Source of the DNA: CAZGBT01 sp964524025
GTDB lineage: Archaea > Aenigmatarchaeota > Aenigmatarchaeia > CG10238-14 > EX4484-224
NCBI GenBank assembly: GCA_964524025.1
Contig: CAZGBT010000007.1
Coordinates: 1-51,322 of the forward strand
DNA length: 51,322 nucleotides
Reading direction: 5' to 3'
Both the position numbers and the translations under genes were made by a program. The notes below the pieces were generated by a model. It saw only the letters and a list, made by a program, of their open reading frames with translations. It was not told where the DNA came from and did not search any database. Shown here one piece after another: positions 42,129 through 49,355 of the stretch (positions are counted from its first letter, which is position 1; each line of letters begins with the position of its first letter).

Positions 42129-42305
42129 TCAATCACTAATGAATTTTTTAAGTTTTGCGATTAATTCTCGAATGTGAAGCAGTATAGCACCTCTATCAAA
42201 GCGTTTGGCTAAAGACTTAATAAGTAGGGATTTCGATAAATGTTGCGCTTCCAGTGGCGATTGAATTTATTTGTACTCCTCTACATCGACTTTACTAGTT
42301 TTCAT
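42129..42305 (-). pseudogene. Small 57-codon gene interrupted by an in-frame TAA
   Basis: The ATG (42303-42305) overlaps the stop of the upstream gene as ATGA, a normal coupled start. The frame reads MKTSKVDVEEYK, then TAA at 42267-42269, then 45 more codons in the same frame (IQSPLEAQHLSK, FDRGAILLHIRELIAKLKK, FISD) to TGA at 42129. The second part is strongly helical and looks like real protein. The N-terminal VEEYK is also found at the start of the two paralogues at 40635 and 41406. This may be a nonsense pseudogene, a base error, or two mini-ORFs. Confidence 0.45.
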
Positions 42306-42967
42306 GCTTCTCTTTTTAGTTTCATTTTGCGTTTCCATTCGAGGAATGCCTCCCAGGAAGATGCAATTTTTATTCCTTTTTCCTTATCTTTCAATAATTC
42401 CAGGAATTCATCTACAAGCCATGGGTCTAAACTCTCAGCAACGTCTCCAATCTTCCAGGCTACATAGCTTTCAAGTCCAAGTTTAGCATATTCTTTTATT
42501 ATTGGAAGTGTACGCTCATATGTTTCGCAAATGAATTCTACTTTTGTTGTAAGAAGAGAACGAGAAGTTTTAGCAACATAACTTAGTTGGGATGCTATCA
42601 CAGCTCCTATGGAAGGTTCACCATCTCTAGCAGGCATGTTGACATATAATTCAATAGTTTCCGCAGCCTTTCGAATCAACTCCTCGTCTCCTATGTAGAT
42701 GAGATCTTTGATAGCCAAAGCAATTATTCCTATATCAGGACTTTCAGCATATGCTTTCAGAGTAGATATAACAGTAGAATCCCTAAACATTCTACAACCA
42801 AATCTTACAAGCTCTGGGTCTTTTATTTCTGCTAAATCTTTAAGCCTTAAAGCAATTTCTATTTTAACTTGCGGGCTGTCATCATATGCCTTCAACGTTT
42901 CAAGGACATCATTAAAAGCTTCACCTCTTAAGAGGTTACTTATTTCCTTGAGCTTTTCATATGCCAT
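42302..42967 (-). CDS. Helical-repeat (HEAT/ARM-like) protein, 221 aa
   Basis: A soluble protein made of consecutive helix pairs: VLETLKAYDDSPQVKIEIALRL, LVRFGCRMFRDSTVISTLKAY, GIIALAIKDLIYIGDEELIRKAAE and later LGLESYVAWKIGDVAE. The spacing of about 35-40 residues and repeated Ala/Leu pattern are those of HEAT- or ARM-type repeats, which bind other proteins. Each repeat carries a KAY-x-(D/E)-S-P unit (twice clearly). The family is not recognised. It converges with the MoxR-VWA cluster and is followed by a coupled small broken gene. Confidence 0.65.
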   Translation of the reverse strand: MAYEKLKEISNLLRGEAFNDVLETLKAYDDSPQVKIEIALRLKDLAEIKDPELVRFGCRMFRDSTVISTLKAYAESPDIGIIALAIKDLIYIGDEELIRKAAETIELYVNMPARDGEPSIGAVIASQLSYVAKTSRSLLTTKVEFICETYERTLPIIKEYAKLGLESYVAWKIGDVAESLDPWLVDEFLELLKDKEKGIKIASSWEAFLEWKRKMKLKREA

Positions 42968-43058
42968 TTTTTCATCCGTGATTACTAAATAGTGAAAAAA
43001 AATATAAAAATTTTACTCTTAACATGCACTCTATTGATTTTAGTAGCATAAAGTTTAA

Positions 43059-43928
43059 CTATTTTCTTCTTTTAAGCCCAAAACCTATAGATAGGATAAA
43101 AATAGCAAGTAATATAGCTATTAAAAACGGTTCGCTAAGACCTTTTGGAAAAGCTAAACCAAAAAATCCAGTTCTAGAAGCTAATATGCTACCAATTCCT
43201 ACTAAGGAAAGAAATGCTATAGCAATTCCCATCAGTTTAAGTTCCTTTAAACGAGTTTCCAATTTTTCTAACGTTTCCTCGCCTGGCATTTTAATTGTGT
43301 AAAATAATTCTTTGCTAGCATCGTAAAGTGATTTTAGTTCAGGTAGTAAATATTCGTCCTCAGTAAGTGCTTTTATGTTATAAAGCGGAAGTTTTTCTAA
43401 CCTTGCGTGAACCCTTCCTGCTAAAACGAGGAACCTTATAACCGCTTCAGCTGCTTTTCTTACGTAGGTAGACGTAGATCGGAGAGACTTCTCTAACTGC
43501 CTATAAACTGTTTCCTCTACCTCGTTAACAGGAATTTGTTCCTTAGGAGACATCTCTCTAACACTATCGAAACCTGCATAAAATATTGTGCACACAGGAT
43601 CGAAGTTTAATCCAGAAAGACATTTATCTAATTTTTTGTGTAAATTCTTTAGGTTCTCTGCGTATACAGTCCACCTTTCCGCTAGATCCTCTCTTTTTTC
43701 GGCTATTTCGGTTAGTAAGCCAAAATAATTTCTCAAAGTATTTATTATAGATTCCAGATAGCGAGAGAAGCCGTATATTTCGGGCTCTTTCATTAACTTC
43801 TCCACAAAATCGCGGAAGACATCTTGCTTAATGGGGTCATAAAGTTTTTCTTCGATTTCCCTCAATACATCACTTCGGTGCTTATACACAAATAAATTAT
43901 TTCTTCTTTTGTTTTTTATTTGCTTCAA
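43059..43928 (-). CDS. Unknown protein with C-terminal double membrane anchor, 289 aa
   Basis: About 220 residues of mostly helical soluble sequence (EIEEKLYDPIKQDVFRDFVEKL, AERWTVYAENLKNLHKKLDKC) are followed by two membrane helices: LMGIAIAFLSLVGIGSILAS and PFLIAILLAIFILSIGFGL, ending in a basic tail KRRK. The soluble part would be on one side of the membrane with both termini likely cytoplasmic. The start is a TTG; no better codon exists until a GTG at 43889. It lies 91 nt upstream of the helical-repeat gene on the same strand. No family recognised. Confidence 0.65.
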   Translation of the reverse strand: MKQIKNKRRNNLFVYKHRSDVLREIEEKLYDPIKQDVFRDFVEKLMKEPEIYGFSRYLESIINTLRNYFGLLTEIAEKREDLAERWTVYAENLKNLHKKLDKCLSGLNFDPVCTIFYAGFDSVREMSPKEQIPVNEVEETVYRQLEKSLRSTSTYVRKAAEAVIRFLVLAGRVHARLEKLPLYNIKALTEDEYLLPELKSLYDASKELFYTIKMPGEETLEKLETRLKELKLMGIAIAFLSLVGIGSILASRTGFFGLAFPKGLSEPFLIAILLAIFILSIGFGLKRRK

Positions 43929-43960
43929 ATCTTCTAGAAAGTAAGTAAAAGAGAAAAATA

Positions 43961-44149
43961 TTAGCGCTTACTTTTTGACTTAAAGATCGAATCTATCAAT
44001 TCCTTTTGCTGTTTTGACCATTCCTCTATTTTGGTTTTCTTTAACCATTTAACATACATATCGATAAATCTTTTTCTCTCTTCAATCATTTGCTTTCTAA
44101 TTCTTTCTAGTTCTTTTTTACTAATTTTTATATCTTCAATCCTAACCAT
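43961..44149 (-). CDS. Small helical partner protein of a nucleotidyltransferase, 62 aa
   Basis: A 62-aa coiled helix protein: VRIEDIKISKKELERIRKQM, then FIDMYVKWLKK and WSKQQKELIDSIF. Small proteins with a WS(K/R)QQ...LIDS end are often found next to archaeal nucleotidyltransferase genes, an arrangement that resembles toxin-antitoxin or minimal nucleotidyltransferase pairs. Here it lies 19 nt downstream of the broken nucleotidyltransferase on the same strand. The pairing is from recollection of similar neighbourhoods and should be treated as an inference. Confidence 0.65.
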   Translation of the reverse strand: MVRIEDIKISKKELERIRKQMIEERKRFIDMYVKWLKKTKIEEWSKQQKELIDSIFKSKSKR

Positions 44150-44168
44150 TCTTTAACAATTCTCTTCT

Positions 44169-44725
44169 TTATTTTGAGTTTTTTTTTATGGTTTTAATTA
44201 GAAGCTTTTTATCGATATTTTCTTCGAAAAGCTTGTACAAAAATCTTGCATCCTCCAAATCTTTCAAACTACCTAAAAATAATTTATAAGCAATCTGGAT
44301 TTCCAGAGGAGAAATTGGCAATTCCTTTTTTTCTTAATTTTATCTTAATTTTATTTTTCAGTGTAAATTCGTCAATCTTGTTTTTAACTTTTCTTATCTC
44401 AACATTTGGTATAAAAATTCTAGTTTTGGCGAATCTTAACCCAATACCTTTTTTTAAAGAATTGTTCATAAGCTTCGTTTAGATTAGAAGTATTAAGGCA
44501 GTAAAATTTACTTTTCTTTAGAAAGTTCCAGAAAACCTTAAACTTTTTCTTGCTAATACTTTCTACCAGGACATCAATATCTTCAGTAATTCTGCTTCTT
44601 CCAAAAACTATCGGTACATAACCCGAAACTATTACATAATTTATGTTTGCCCTCTCGAGAATTCTTGAAAAGGAAATTATCAATTTATCAAGAGCTGTTA
44701 ATTTCTTTTTGCTTAAGTCAATCAT
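44169..44725 (-). pseudogene. Nucleotidyltransferase gene with two frameshifts at A7 tracts
   Basis: Three consecutive frames together give a full-length nucleotidyltransferase of the AbiEii/DUF6036-like type. Frame 1: YVIVSGYVPIVFGRSRITEDIDVLVE with the GxxA/S-like region and D-x-D pair. Frame 2: LRFAKTRIFIPNVEIRKVK. Frame 3: LPISPLEIQIAYKLFLGS, LEDARFLYKLFEE and the end KKNSK. The two joins are at runs of seven A (44449-44455 and 44326-44332, T on the plus strand); removing one A at each restores one frame of about 185 codons. Sequencing error, real decay or slippage cannot be told apart from the sequence. Confidence 0.75.
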
Positions 44726-44874
44726 GATTTAAGTTTGTCTTAAAAACTCTAAATTTTTCAAGGTGTATGAAACTTAGATTAACTAAATAAGGGTGCTTAA
44801 ATTTTCTAGTCTTTACTACATAATCTGATCCAGAATTTATAGAGACCTACCTGAGCATTAGAAGTAGCTAAGCA

Positions 44875-44978
44875 TGCCCCCGCCGGGATTTGAACCCGGG
44901 TCTGCGGCTTTCTTTCATCTTCTTTCAAACCTTTCTGTCGAAAGGCCGCCATCCTTGGCCGGGCTAGACGACGGGGGC
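44875..44978 (-). tRNA. tRNA-Glu (anticodon TTC) with an intron
   Basis: 104-nt gene, 75 nt after removal of a 29-nt intron. Acceptor GCCCCCG pairs with CGGGGGC; anticodon stem GCGGC/GCCGC; loop CTTTCG-A with anticodon TTC; T-arm CCGGG TTCAAAT CCCGG; discriminator A. No encoded CCA. The intron is at the canonical position 37/38. Confidence 0.92.
44910..44938 (-). other. tRNA-Glu intron, 29 nt
   Basis: Placed between bases 37 and 38 so that the anticodon stem closes. Its A/G-rich sequence can fold back on the anticodon loop (CCTTTC with GAAAGG), as expected for a bulge-helix-bulge substrate of the archaeal splicing endonuclease. The exact ends could shift by one or two bases. Confidence 0.75.
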
Positions 44979-45032
44979 TCAGAATTTAATTGGTACACTT
45001 CTTTTAAATTGTTTTTAAAACAAAAACTATAT

Positions 45033-45040
45033 GTTTATAA
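45033..45040 (+). promoter_or_regulatory. TATA box before the 161-aa gene
   Basis: GTTTATAA-like sequence (TTTATAAG) centred about 27 nt upstream of the ATG at 45064; suggests a leaderless transcript that may continue into hppA. Confidence 0.4.
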
Positions 45041-45063
45041 GCTTTGACCCTTAATGTGCTCTT

Positions 45064-45549
45064 ATGGACTATAAACCATATAGATTGGCTTTACTTCCAA
45101 GTGAGAAGGAAGGAAGATATAAAGCTTTAATCGTAGTTCATCCACGCAGATCCTTATGGGAGAAAATTTACATAATCCAGCACCATCCGTCACAAGCGGA
45201 TAAGAAATTACTCCGTTCGATTGGTTTCGAAAATCCTGACGAAATGAGAGTTTTGCGAATTTTTACTCCACGAGGAAAGCAGATGCTATTTTACGTTTCT
45301 GGCTATAGTAGGTCAGAATTTAGGGGAGTAGTTCAATGGGGAGCTTATCAAAGACCAGTGTGGCTTGATTGTGTGATCGATTCTAGCAATCTTCCACCCA
45401 CCGAGCTTGTAATTCCAAGAGAGGATTGGTTAAGGTTAAAAGGCGAGAGTAAAAACGTTCTATACAAAGAAACTCAAAAAAGAACGTTACATCTAAGGAT
45501 TCCGGATGAATGGTTTGACAATTTACTAGAAAGTTTGGAAAAGTGGTAA
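45064..45549 (+). CDS. Unrecognised 161-aa protein
   Basis: A soluble beta-rich protein: YRLALLPSEKEGRYKALIVVHP, WEKIYIIQHHP, MLFYVSGYSRSEFRGVVQWG and a C-terminal helix. No Cys motif or membrane part. Arginine is often encoded by CGN (for example at R28 and in RG), unlike the adjacent hppA, so it may be an acquired gene. It ends 33 nt before hppA and could be co-transcribed. Family not recognised. Confidence 0.65.
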   Translation: MDYKPYRLALLPSEKEGRYKALIVVHPRRSLWEKIYIIQHHPSQADKKLLRSIGFENPDEMRVLRIFTPRGKQMLFYVSGYSRSEFRGVVQWGAYQRPVWLDCVIDSSNLPPTELVIPREDWLRLKGESKNVLYKETQKRTLHLRIPDEWFDNLLESLEKW

Positions 45550-45582
45550 ATTTTAAAAATCTTGTTTGATAGTTTGAATATA

Positions 45583-47577
45583 ATGGAGCTTTATCAACTA
45601 AACTTGCTTGAACCAGTAAATTTTGCTTTTCTTACAAGTTTTATTTCTCTTTTCTTCGCTGCCTGTTTGATTTACCACGTTCTTAAGAAGAAGGAAGGAA
45701 AACCAAAAATGGTAGAAATTTCAAAAGCAATAAGAGAGGGAGCAAAAGCTTATCTAACTACACAATTTAAGGTTATGCTAATTTTTATCATCATCCTTTC
45801 TGGAATTTTATACTATGTTATAAATTGGCAAACTGCTTTAGGATTTTTTGTTGGCAGCATATTTTCTGCTTTAGCTGGTTATATAGGAATGAGCGTTTCC
45901 GTAAGAACTAACGTAAGAGTTGCTAATCTAGCCAGAAAGGGTTTACCAGAAGCTTTTAAATTGGCTGTAAGAGGGGGTGCAGTTACTGGATTTTGTGTTG
46001 CTGGTTTATCTTTATTGGGAGTAACTTTATTTTACTTTTTGTTTAAAGATCCTAATTTAACAGTAGGTTTTGGTTTTGGAGCGTGTTTAGTTTCTCTATT
46101 TGCAAGAATAGGAGGAGGAATTTATACTAAGGCAGCTGATATAGGAGCTGATCTAGTAGGAAAAGTTGAAAAGGGTATACCTGAAGACGATCCAAGAAAC
46201 CCAGCTGTAATAGCTGATTTAGTAGGAGACAACGTTGGAGATTGTGCAGGAATGGCTGCAGACCTTTTCGAAACTTTTGCAGTTACTCTAATAGGTGCAA
46301 TGCTTTTAGGTCATTTGCTTTTTGGTAGTGGAAATTATGTAACTTATCCTTTGCTAATAGGTTCTATAGGAATTTTAGCTTCAATAATAGGAGTCCTTTC
46401 AGTAAGTTTTAGGGGTAGCATAATGAAATCTCTTTATATCTCGCTTGCAATTACTGCATTTTTATCTTTAGTAGGTTTTTATTTCGTTACCAAACAGTTT
46501 GTTGATTTTAAATTGTTTTATTGTTCAATAGTAGGAATTTTTGTTGCAGTAGGTTTGTTTGCAATAACTGAATACTACACTTCAAAAAAATTTAAACCTG
46601 TAAAAGAAATAGCAACAGCTTCTAAAGCTGGGGCTGCAATAAACATATTAACTGGGATTTCAAAAGGGATGGAAAGCGTTGTTTTGCCAACTCTCTTGAT
46701 ATGCATAGCAACTCTAATAGCTTATTATTTTGGTGGAGTTTATGGAATAGGAATTGCTACGATGGCGATGCTTTCCCTAACTGCTATGATAATAACCTTG
46801 GATTCGTACGGTCCTATTACCGATAATGCTTCTGGAATAGCTGAGATGGCAGGATTACCTAAAAGAGTTAGAAAAGTAACAGATGCTTTAGATGCCGTTG
46901 GAAATACGACCAAAGCAGTTACTAAAGCTTTTGCTATAGGTTCTGCAGCTTTAGCGGCTTTAACTTTATTTGCAGCATTCCAACAAGAAACTAAGCTACC
47001 AATAGAAGCATTTACTATAGCAAATCCAAGAGTTTTAGTCGGTTTATTCGCAGGAGCTTTGGTTCCATTCTTATTCTCCTCTCTTTGCCTAAGTTCAGCA
47101 AGTAAATCTGCTTTTCTAGTTGTCGAGGAAGTAAGAAGACAGTTTAAGGAAATTAAAGGTTTGCTAAGAGGGAAGGCTAAACCTCTTTATGGAAGATGTG
47201 TTAGCATAGTTACAAAAGCTGGTTTGAAAGGAATGATGTTGCCAGTATTACTAGCTTTAATTTCACCTCTTGCTATAGGTTTTACACTTGGAGCAAAAGC
47301 CTTGGGCGGTTTGTTACTAGGAACTATAATAACTGGATTGCTTTTGGCTTTACAAATGGCAACTGGTGGAGCAAGCTGGGACAATGCAAAGAAATTTATA
47401 GAAGAAGGTTATCTTGGTGGCAAAGGTTCTCCTGCCCACAAAGCTTCCGTTATAGGAGATACTGTAGGAGATCCTATGAAAGATACTGCAGCACCTGCTA
47501 TAAATCCTTTAGTTAAGGTAATAAATACAATTTCCATAATATTTGCAGCTTTGATAATGCTATACGCTATCTTATGA
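45583..47577 (+). CDS. hppA: Membrane-bound proton-translocating pyrophosphatase, K+-independent type
   Basis: A 664-aa integral membrane enzyme (about 16 helices) that pumps H+ using pyrophosphate. The signature GGGIYTKAADIGADLVGKVE and the acidic DLVGDNVGDCAGMAADLFE, and the C-terminal SVIGDTVGDPMKDTAAPA bind Mg-PPi. The sequence GNTTKAVTKAF has Lys444 and Thr447 where K+-dependent enzymes have Ala and Gly/Ala, so it should not need K+ and should pump H+. ATG at 45583 fits the first helix; a TTG lies 21 nt upstream. It overlaps the next gene by 4 nt (ATGA). Confidence 0.95.
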   Translation: MELYQLNLLEPVNFAFLTSFISLFFAACLIYHVLKKKEGKPKMVEISKAIREGAKAYLTTQFKVMLIFIIILSGILYYVINWQTALGFFVGSIFSALAGYIGMSVSVRTNVRVANLARKGLPEAFKLAVRGGAVTGFCVAGLSLLGVTLFYFLFKDPNLTVGFGFGACLVSLFARIGGGIYTKAADIGADLVGKVEKGIPEDDPRNPAVIADLVGDNVGDCAGMAADLFETFAVTLIGAMLLGHLLFGSGNYVTYPLLIGSIGILASIIGVLSVSFRGSIMKSLYISLAITAFLSLVGFYFVTKQFVDFKLFYCSIVGIFVAVGLFAITEYYTSKKFKPVKEIATASKAGAAINILTGISKGMESVVLPTLLICIATLIAYYFGGVYGIGIATMAMLSLTAMIITLDSYGPITDNASGIAEMAGLPKRVRKVTDALDAVGNTTKAVTKAFAIGSAALAALTLFAAFQQETKLPIEAFTIANPRVLVGLFAGALVPFLFSSLCLSSASKSAFLVVEEVRRQFKEIKGLLRGKAKPLYGRCVSIVTKAGLKGMMLPVLLALISPLAIGFTLGAKALGGLLLGTIITGLLLALQMATGGASWDNAKKFIEEGYLGGKGSPAHKASVIGDTVGDPMKDTAAPAINPLVKVINTISIIFAALIMLYAIL

Positions 47578-47984
47578 TAAGCCTTTTTCTTGAAAAATTA
47601 ATGTATACTGGAGCTCTGGAGAAGGCCTTTTACGATGAGAATTTTTCTGTTGAAGAAGTAAAAAGGTTAGGAGAGGAAGGTATAGCTGTTTCTCAAAGAA
47701 TTTCAGGACTAGGTGGTCTGGTAACTAATTTTTACTCTAAAGGTTCTTTGATTTCAATGGGAGATGCTTTAATTCCATTTCTTGGAAAAGTAAAAGTTTT
47801 ATGCATAGATCCAGGACCAAGCTTATTACGGGTATCTGTACCTATAGAAAAATGTCCTGTTCCTGCAGTAGTTGGAGTTAAGGAAGATGGAACTTTTGTT
47901 TATAAGTTTTATCTTTGTAGCTTTTCTGAGCTCGAAGAAGCAGTTAACTGGCTCGAATATATGGAAAAGACACTAAAATGGTAA
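47574..47984 (+). CDS. Unrecognised 136-aa protein between hppA and tsaC
   Basis: ATGA overlap with hppA and a 7-nt overlap with the next gene, so it is translated in a coupled operon. Soluble alpha/beta protein: VEEVKRLGEEGIAVSQRI, SGLGGLVTNFYSKGSLISMGD, VKVLCIDPGPSLLRVSVPIEK and a closing helix. No family recognised. The operon position (between a pyrophosphatase and the t6A enzyme) suggests no specific function. Confidence 0.65.
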   Translation: MISLFLEKLMYTGALEKAFYDENFSVEEVKRLGEEGIAVSQRISGLGGLVTNFYSKGSLISMGDALIPFLGKVKVLCIDPGPSLLRVSVPIEKCPVPAVVGVKEDGTFVYKFYLCSFSELEEAVNWLEYMEKTLKW

Positions 47985-48604
47985 AAGTTATTAGGTGGAT
48001 TTCTAAAGCTGAATTGAGACAAACTGTTAAAAAAATTATAGCAAACGATGGTGTAATAGTATATCCTACGGATACAGTTTATGGTTTAGGAGCAAATCCA
48101 TTCAGTAAAAAAGCTGTAGAAAAAGTTTTTTCTATCAAAAAAAGAAGTAAAAATAAGCCAATACCATTGCTTATCTCAAGGCTAAAATATCTCAAGAAAA
48201 TAGCTTTTCTGAACAAAATAGCTAAAAAACTAATAAAAAAATTTTGGCCGGGTCAACTTACCTTAGTTCTAAAAAGAAAAAATGTTCCAGATTGGATAAC
48301 ATGCGGTCATGATAAGGTAGGCGTTAGGATACCAAATCATAAATTATGCATTTTTATAATAGAAAGTTGCGGAGGAATCTTAACCGGTACTAGTGCTAAT
48401 TTGTCTGGCAAAAAAACTCCTGCTAGTATCAAAGAACTCTCTCCTCAAATTTTTAAAAGAGTAGATTTAGTAATAGATGCAGGCCCATGTCCTGTTAAAA
48501 TGCCTTCAACGGTTGTAGATGTATTAGAAAATGGGGTGAAAATTTTAAGAGAAGGCCCGGTTAGCAAAAAAGATATAGAAAAGGCTTTAAAATTTAGCTT
48601 TTGA
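47978..48604 (+). CDS. tsaC: Threonylcarbamoyl-AMP synthase, short form
   Basis: A 208-aa YrdC-fold enzyme that makes threonylcarbamoyl-AMP from Thr, bicarbonate and ATP, releasing pyrophosphate, for the t6A37 modification of tRNA. Seen: GVIVYPTDTVYGLGANPFSK, IKKRSKNKPIPLLIS, FWPGQLTLVLKRK, VGVRIPNH, LTGTSANLSGK and PSTVVDVLE. The C-terminal Sua5 domain is absent, so it is the TsaC form. It is interesting next to a pyrophosphatase, since its product includes PPi. Overlaps the next gene by 4 nt. Confidence 0.94.
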   Translation: MVKVIRWISKAELRQTVKKIIANDGVIVYPTDTVYGLGANPFSKKAVEKVFSIKKRSKNKPIPLLISRLKYLKKIAFLNKIAKKLIKKFWPGQLTLVLKRKNVPDWITCGHDKVGVRIPNHKLCIFIIESCGGILTGTSANLSGKKTPASIKELSPQIFKRVDLVIDAGPCPVKMPSTVVDVLENGVKILREGPVSKKDIEKALKFSF

Positions 48605-49353
48605 TTTTAAATGTGTACACTGAACTCTATGAGTCGATTGTAAAGGCTGACATTGCAAACAAGCTAATCTTATATTTGAGAAAAGCAGTAGAAGAGGAAG
48701 ATAAATTGGCATGTAAGGAAGGTTTATTAAAACTACTTCCAATAATAGATGAGGGAGTAAGAAGAGGCAAATTAAGAACTTTAACTCCTAAATTATTTAT
48801 CAATTCTTTTTATGATCTTTGTAAAAGATGTGTTGCCGGCGTTTATTTCGGAGTTCAATTTCCTTGGGAAGATGTAAGAAATTTGCTTGATTTTCTCTCG
48901 AGAAACAAGGAAATTTGCAAGAAAGAAGTTTTCGCTAGACACCTATCTTTTTTAGAAGGAAGACTTCTACAGTGGTTTAATTTTATAGACCCAATCATTC
49001 ATTCTTACCATAGAGATTTGATAATAGTGGCGGTTATGTGTGGAGCTGCGGAGCCAGCTTTTTTGCTTTCGTACAAATTCAACGGGAAGTTCTTACCTTT
49101 AAGGTTTTCAAAATATAAATGGAAGGATAAAGAAGTAAGAAGATACCCTTGGCAAACCAATGATTATCTTCTTAATTTGCTAAAAGGTAGAAACGTTTGT
49201 ATAGTAGAAGATTACAGGAAATCAGGAGAATCTTTAAGTGAAGTTAGCAAATATGTAGAAAATTTTAAGCCATCTACTATCTTAGAAACAGCTGTAATCG
49301 ATAGGAGCTTCAAGAATAAAGATTTTTATCTTAACGTAAAATTCTTAGAATAA
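48601..49353 (+). CDS. Phosphoribosyltransferase-like protein, 250 aa
   Basis: Begins at TTG overlapping the tsaC stop (TTGA); a GTG at 48613 is an alternative. The C-terminal third contains NVCIVEDYRKSGESLSEVSKYVENF, close to the PRPP-binding loop of type I phosphoribosyltransferases (VxIVDDxxxTGxT), preceded by VAVMCGAAEPAFLLSYKF, like the flexible substrate loop. The N-terminal 120 residues are helical and not recognised. The canonical second acidic residue and Thr are altered (EDYRKSGES), so it may be a divergent or regulatory PRTase. Confidence 0.6.
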   Translation: MILNVYTELYESIVKADIANKLILYLRKAVEEEDKLACKEGLLKLLPIIDEGVRRGKLRTLTPKLFINSFYDLCKRCVAGVYFGVQFPWEDVRNLLDFLSRNKEICKKEVFARHLSFLEGRLLQWFNFIDPIIHSYHRDLIIVAVMCGAAEPAFLLSYKFNGKFLPLRFSKYKWKDKEVRRYPWQTNDYLLNLLKGRNVCIVEDYRKSGESLSEVSKYVENFKPSTILETAVIDRSFKNKDFYLNVKFLE

Positions 49354-49355
49354 TT

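Noticed and set aside
37174..44725. Prophage or CRISPR in the accessory island
   Set aside because: No integrase, capsid, terminase, repeat array or cas gene is visible.
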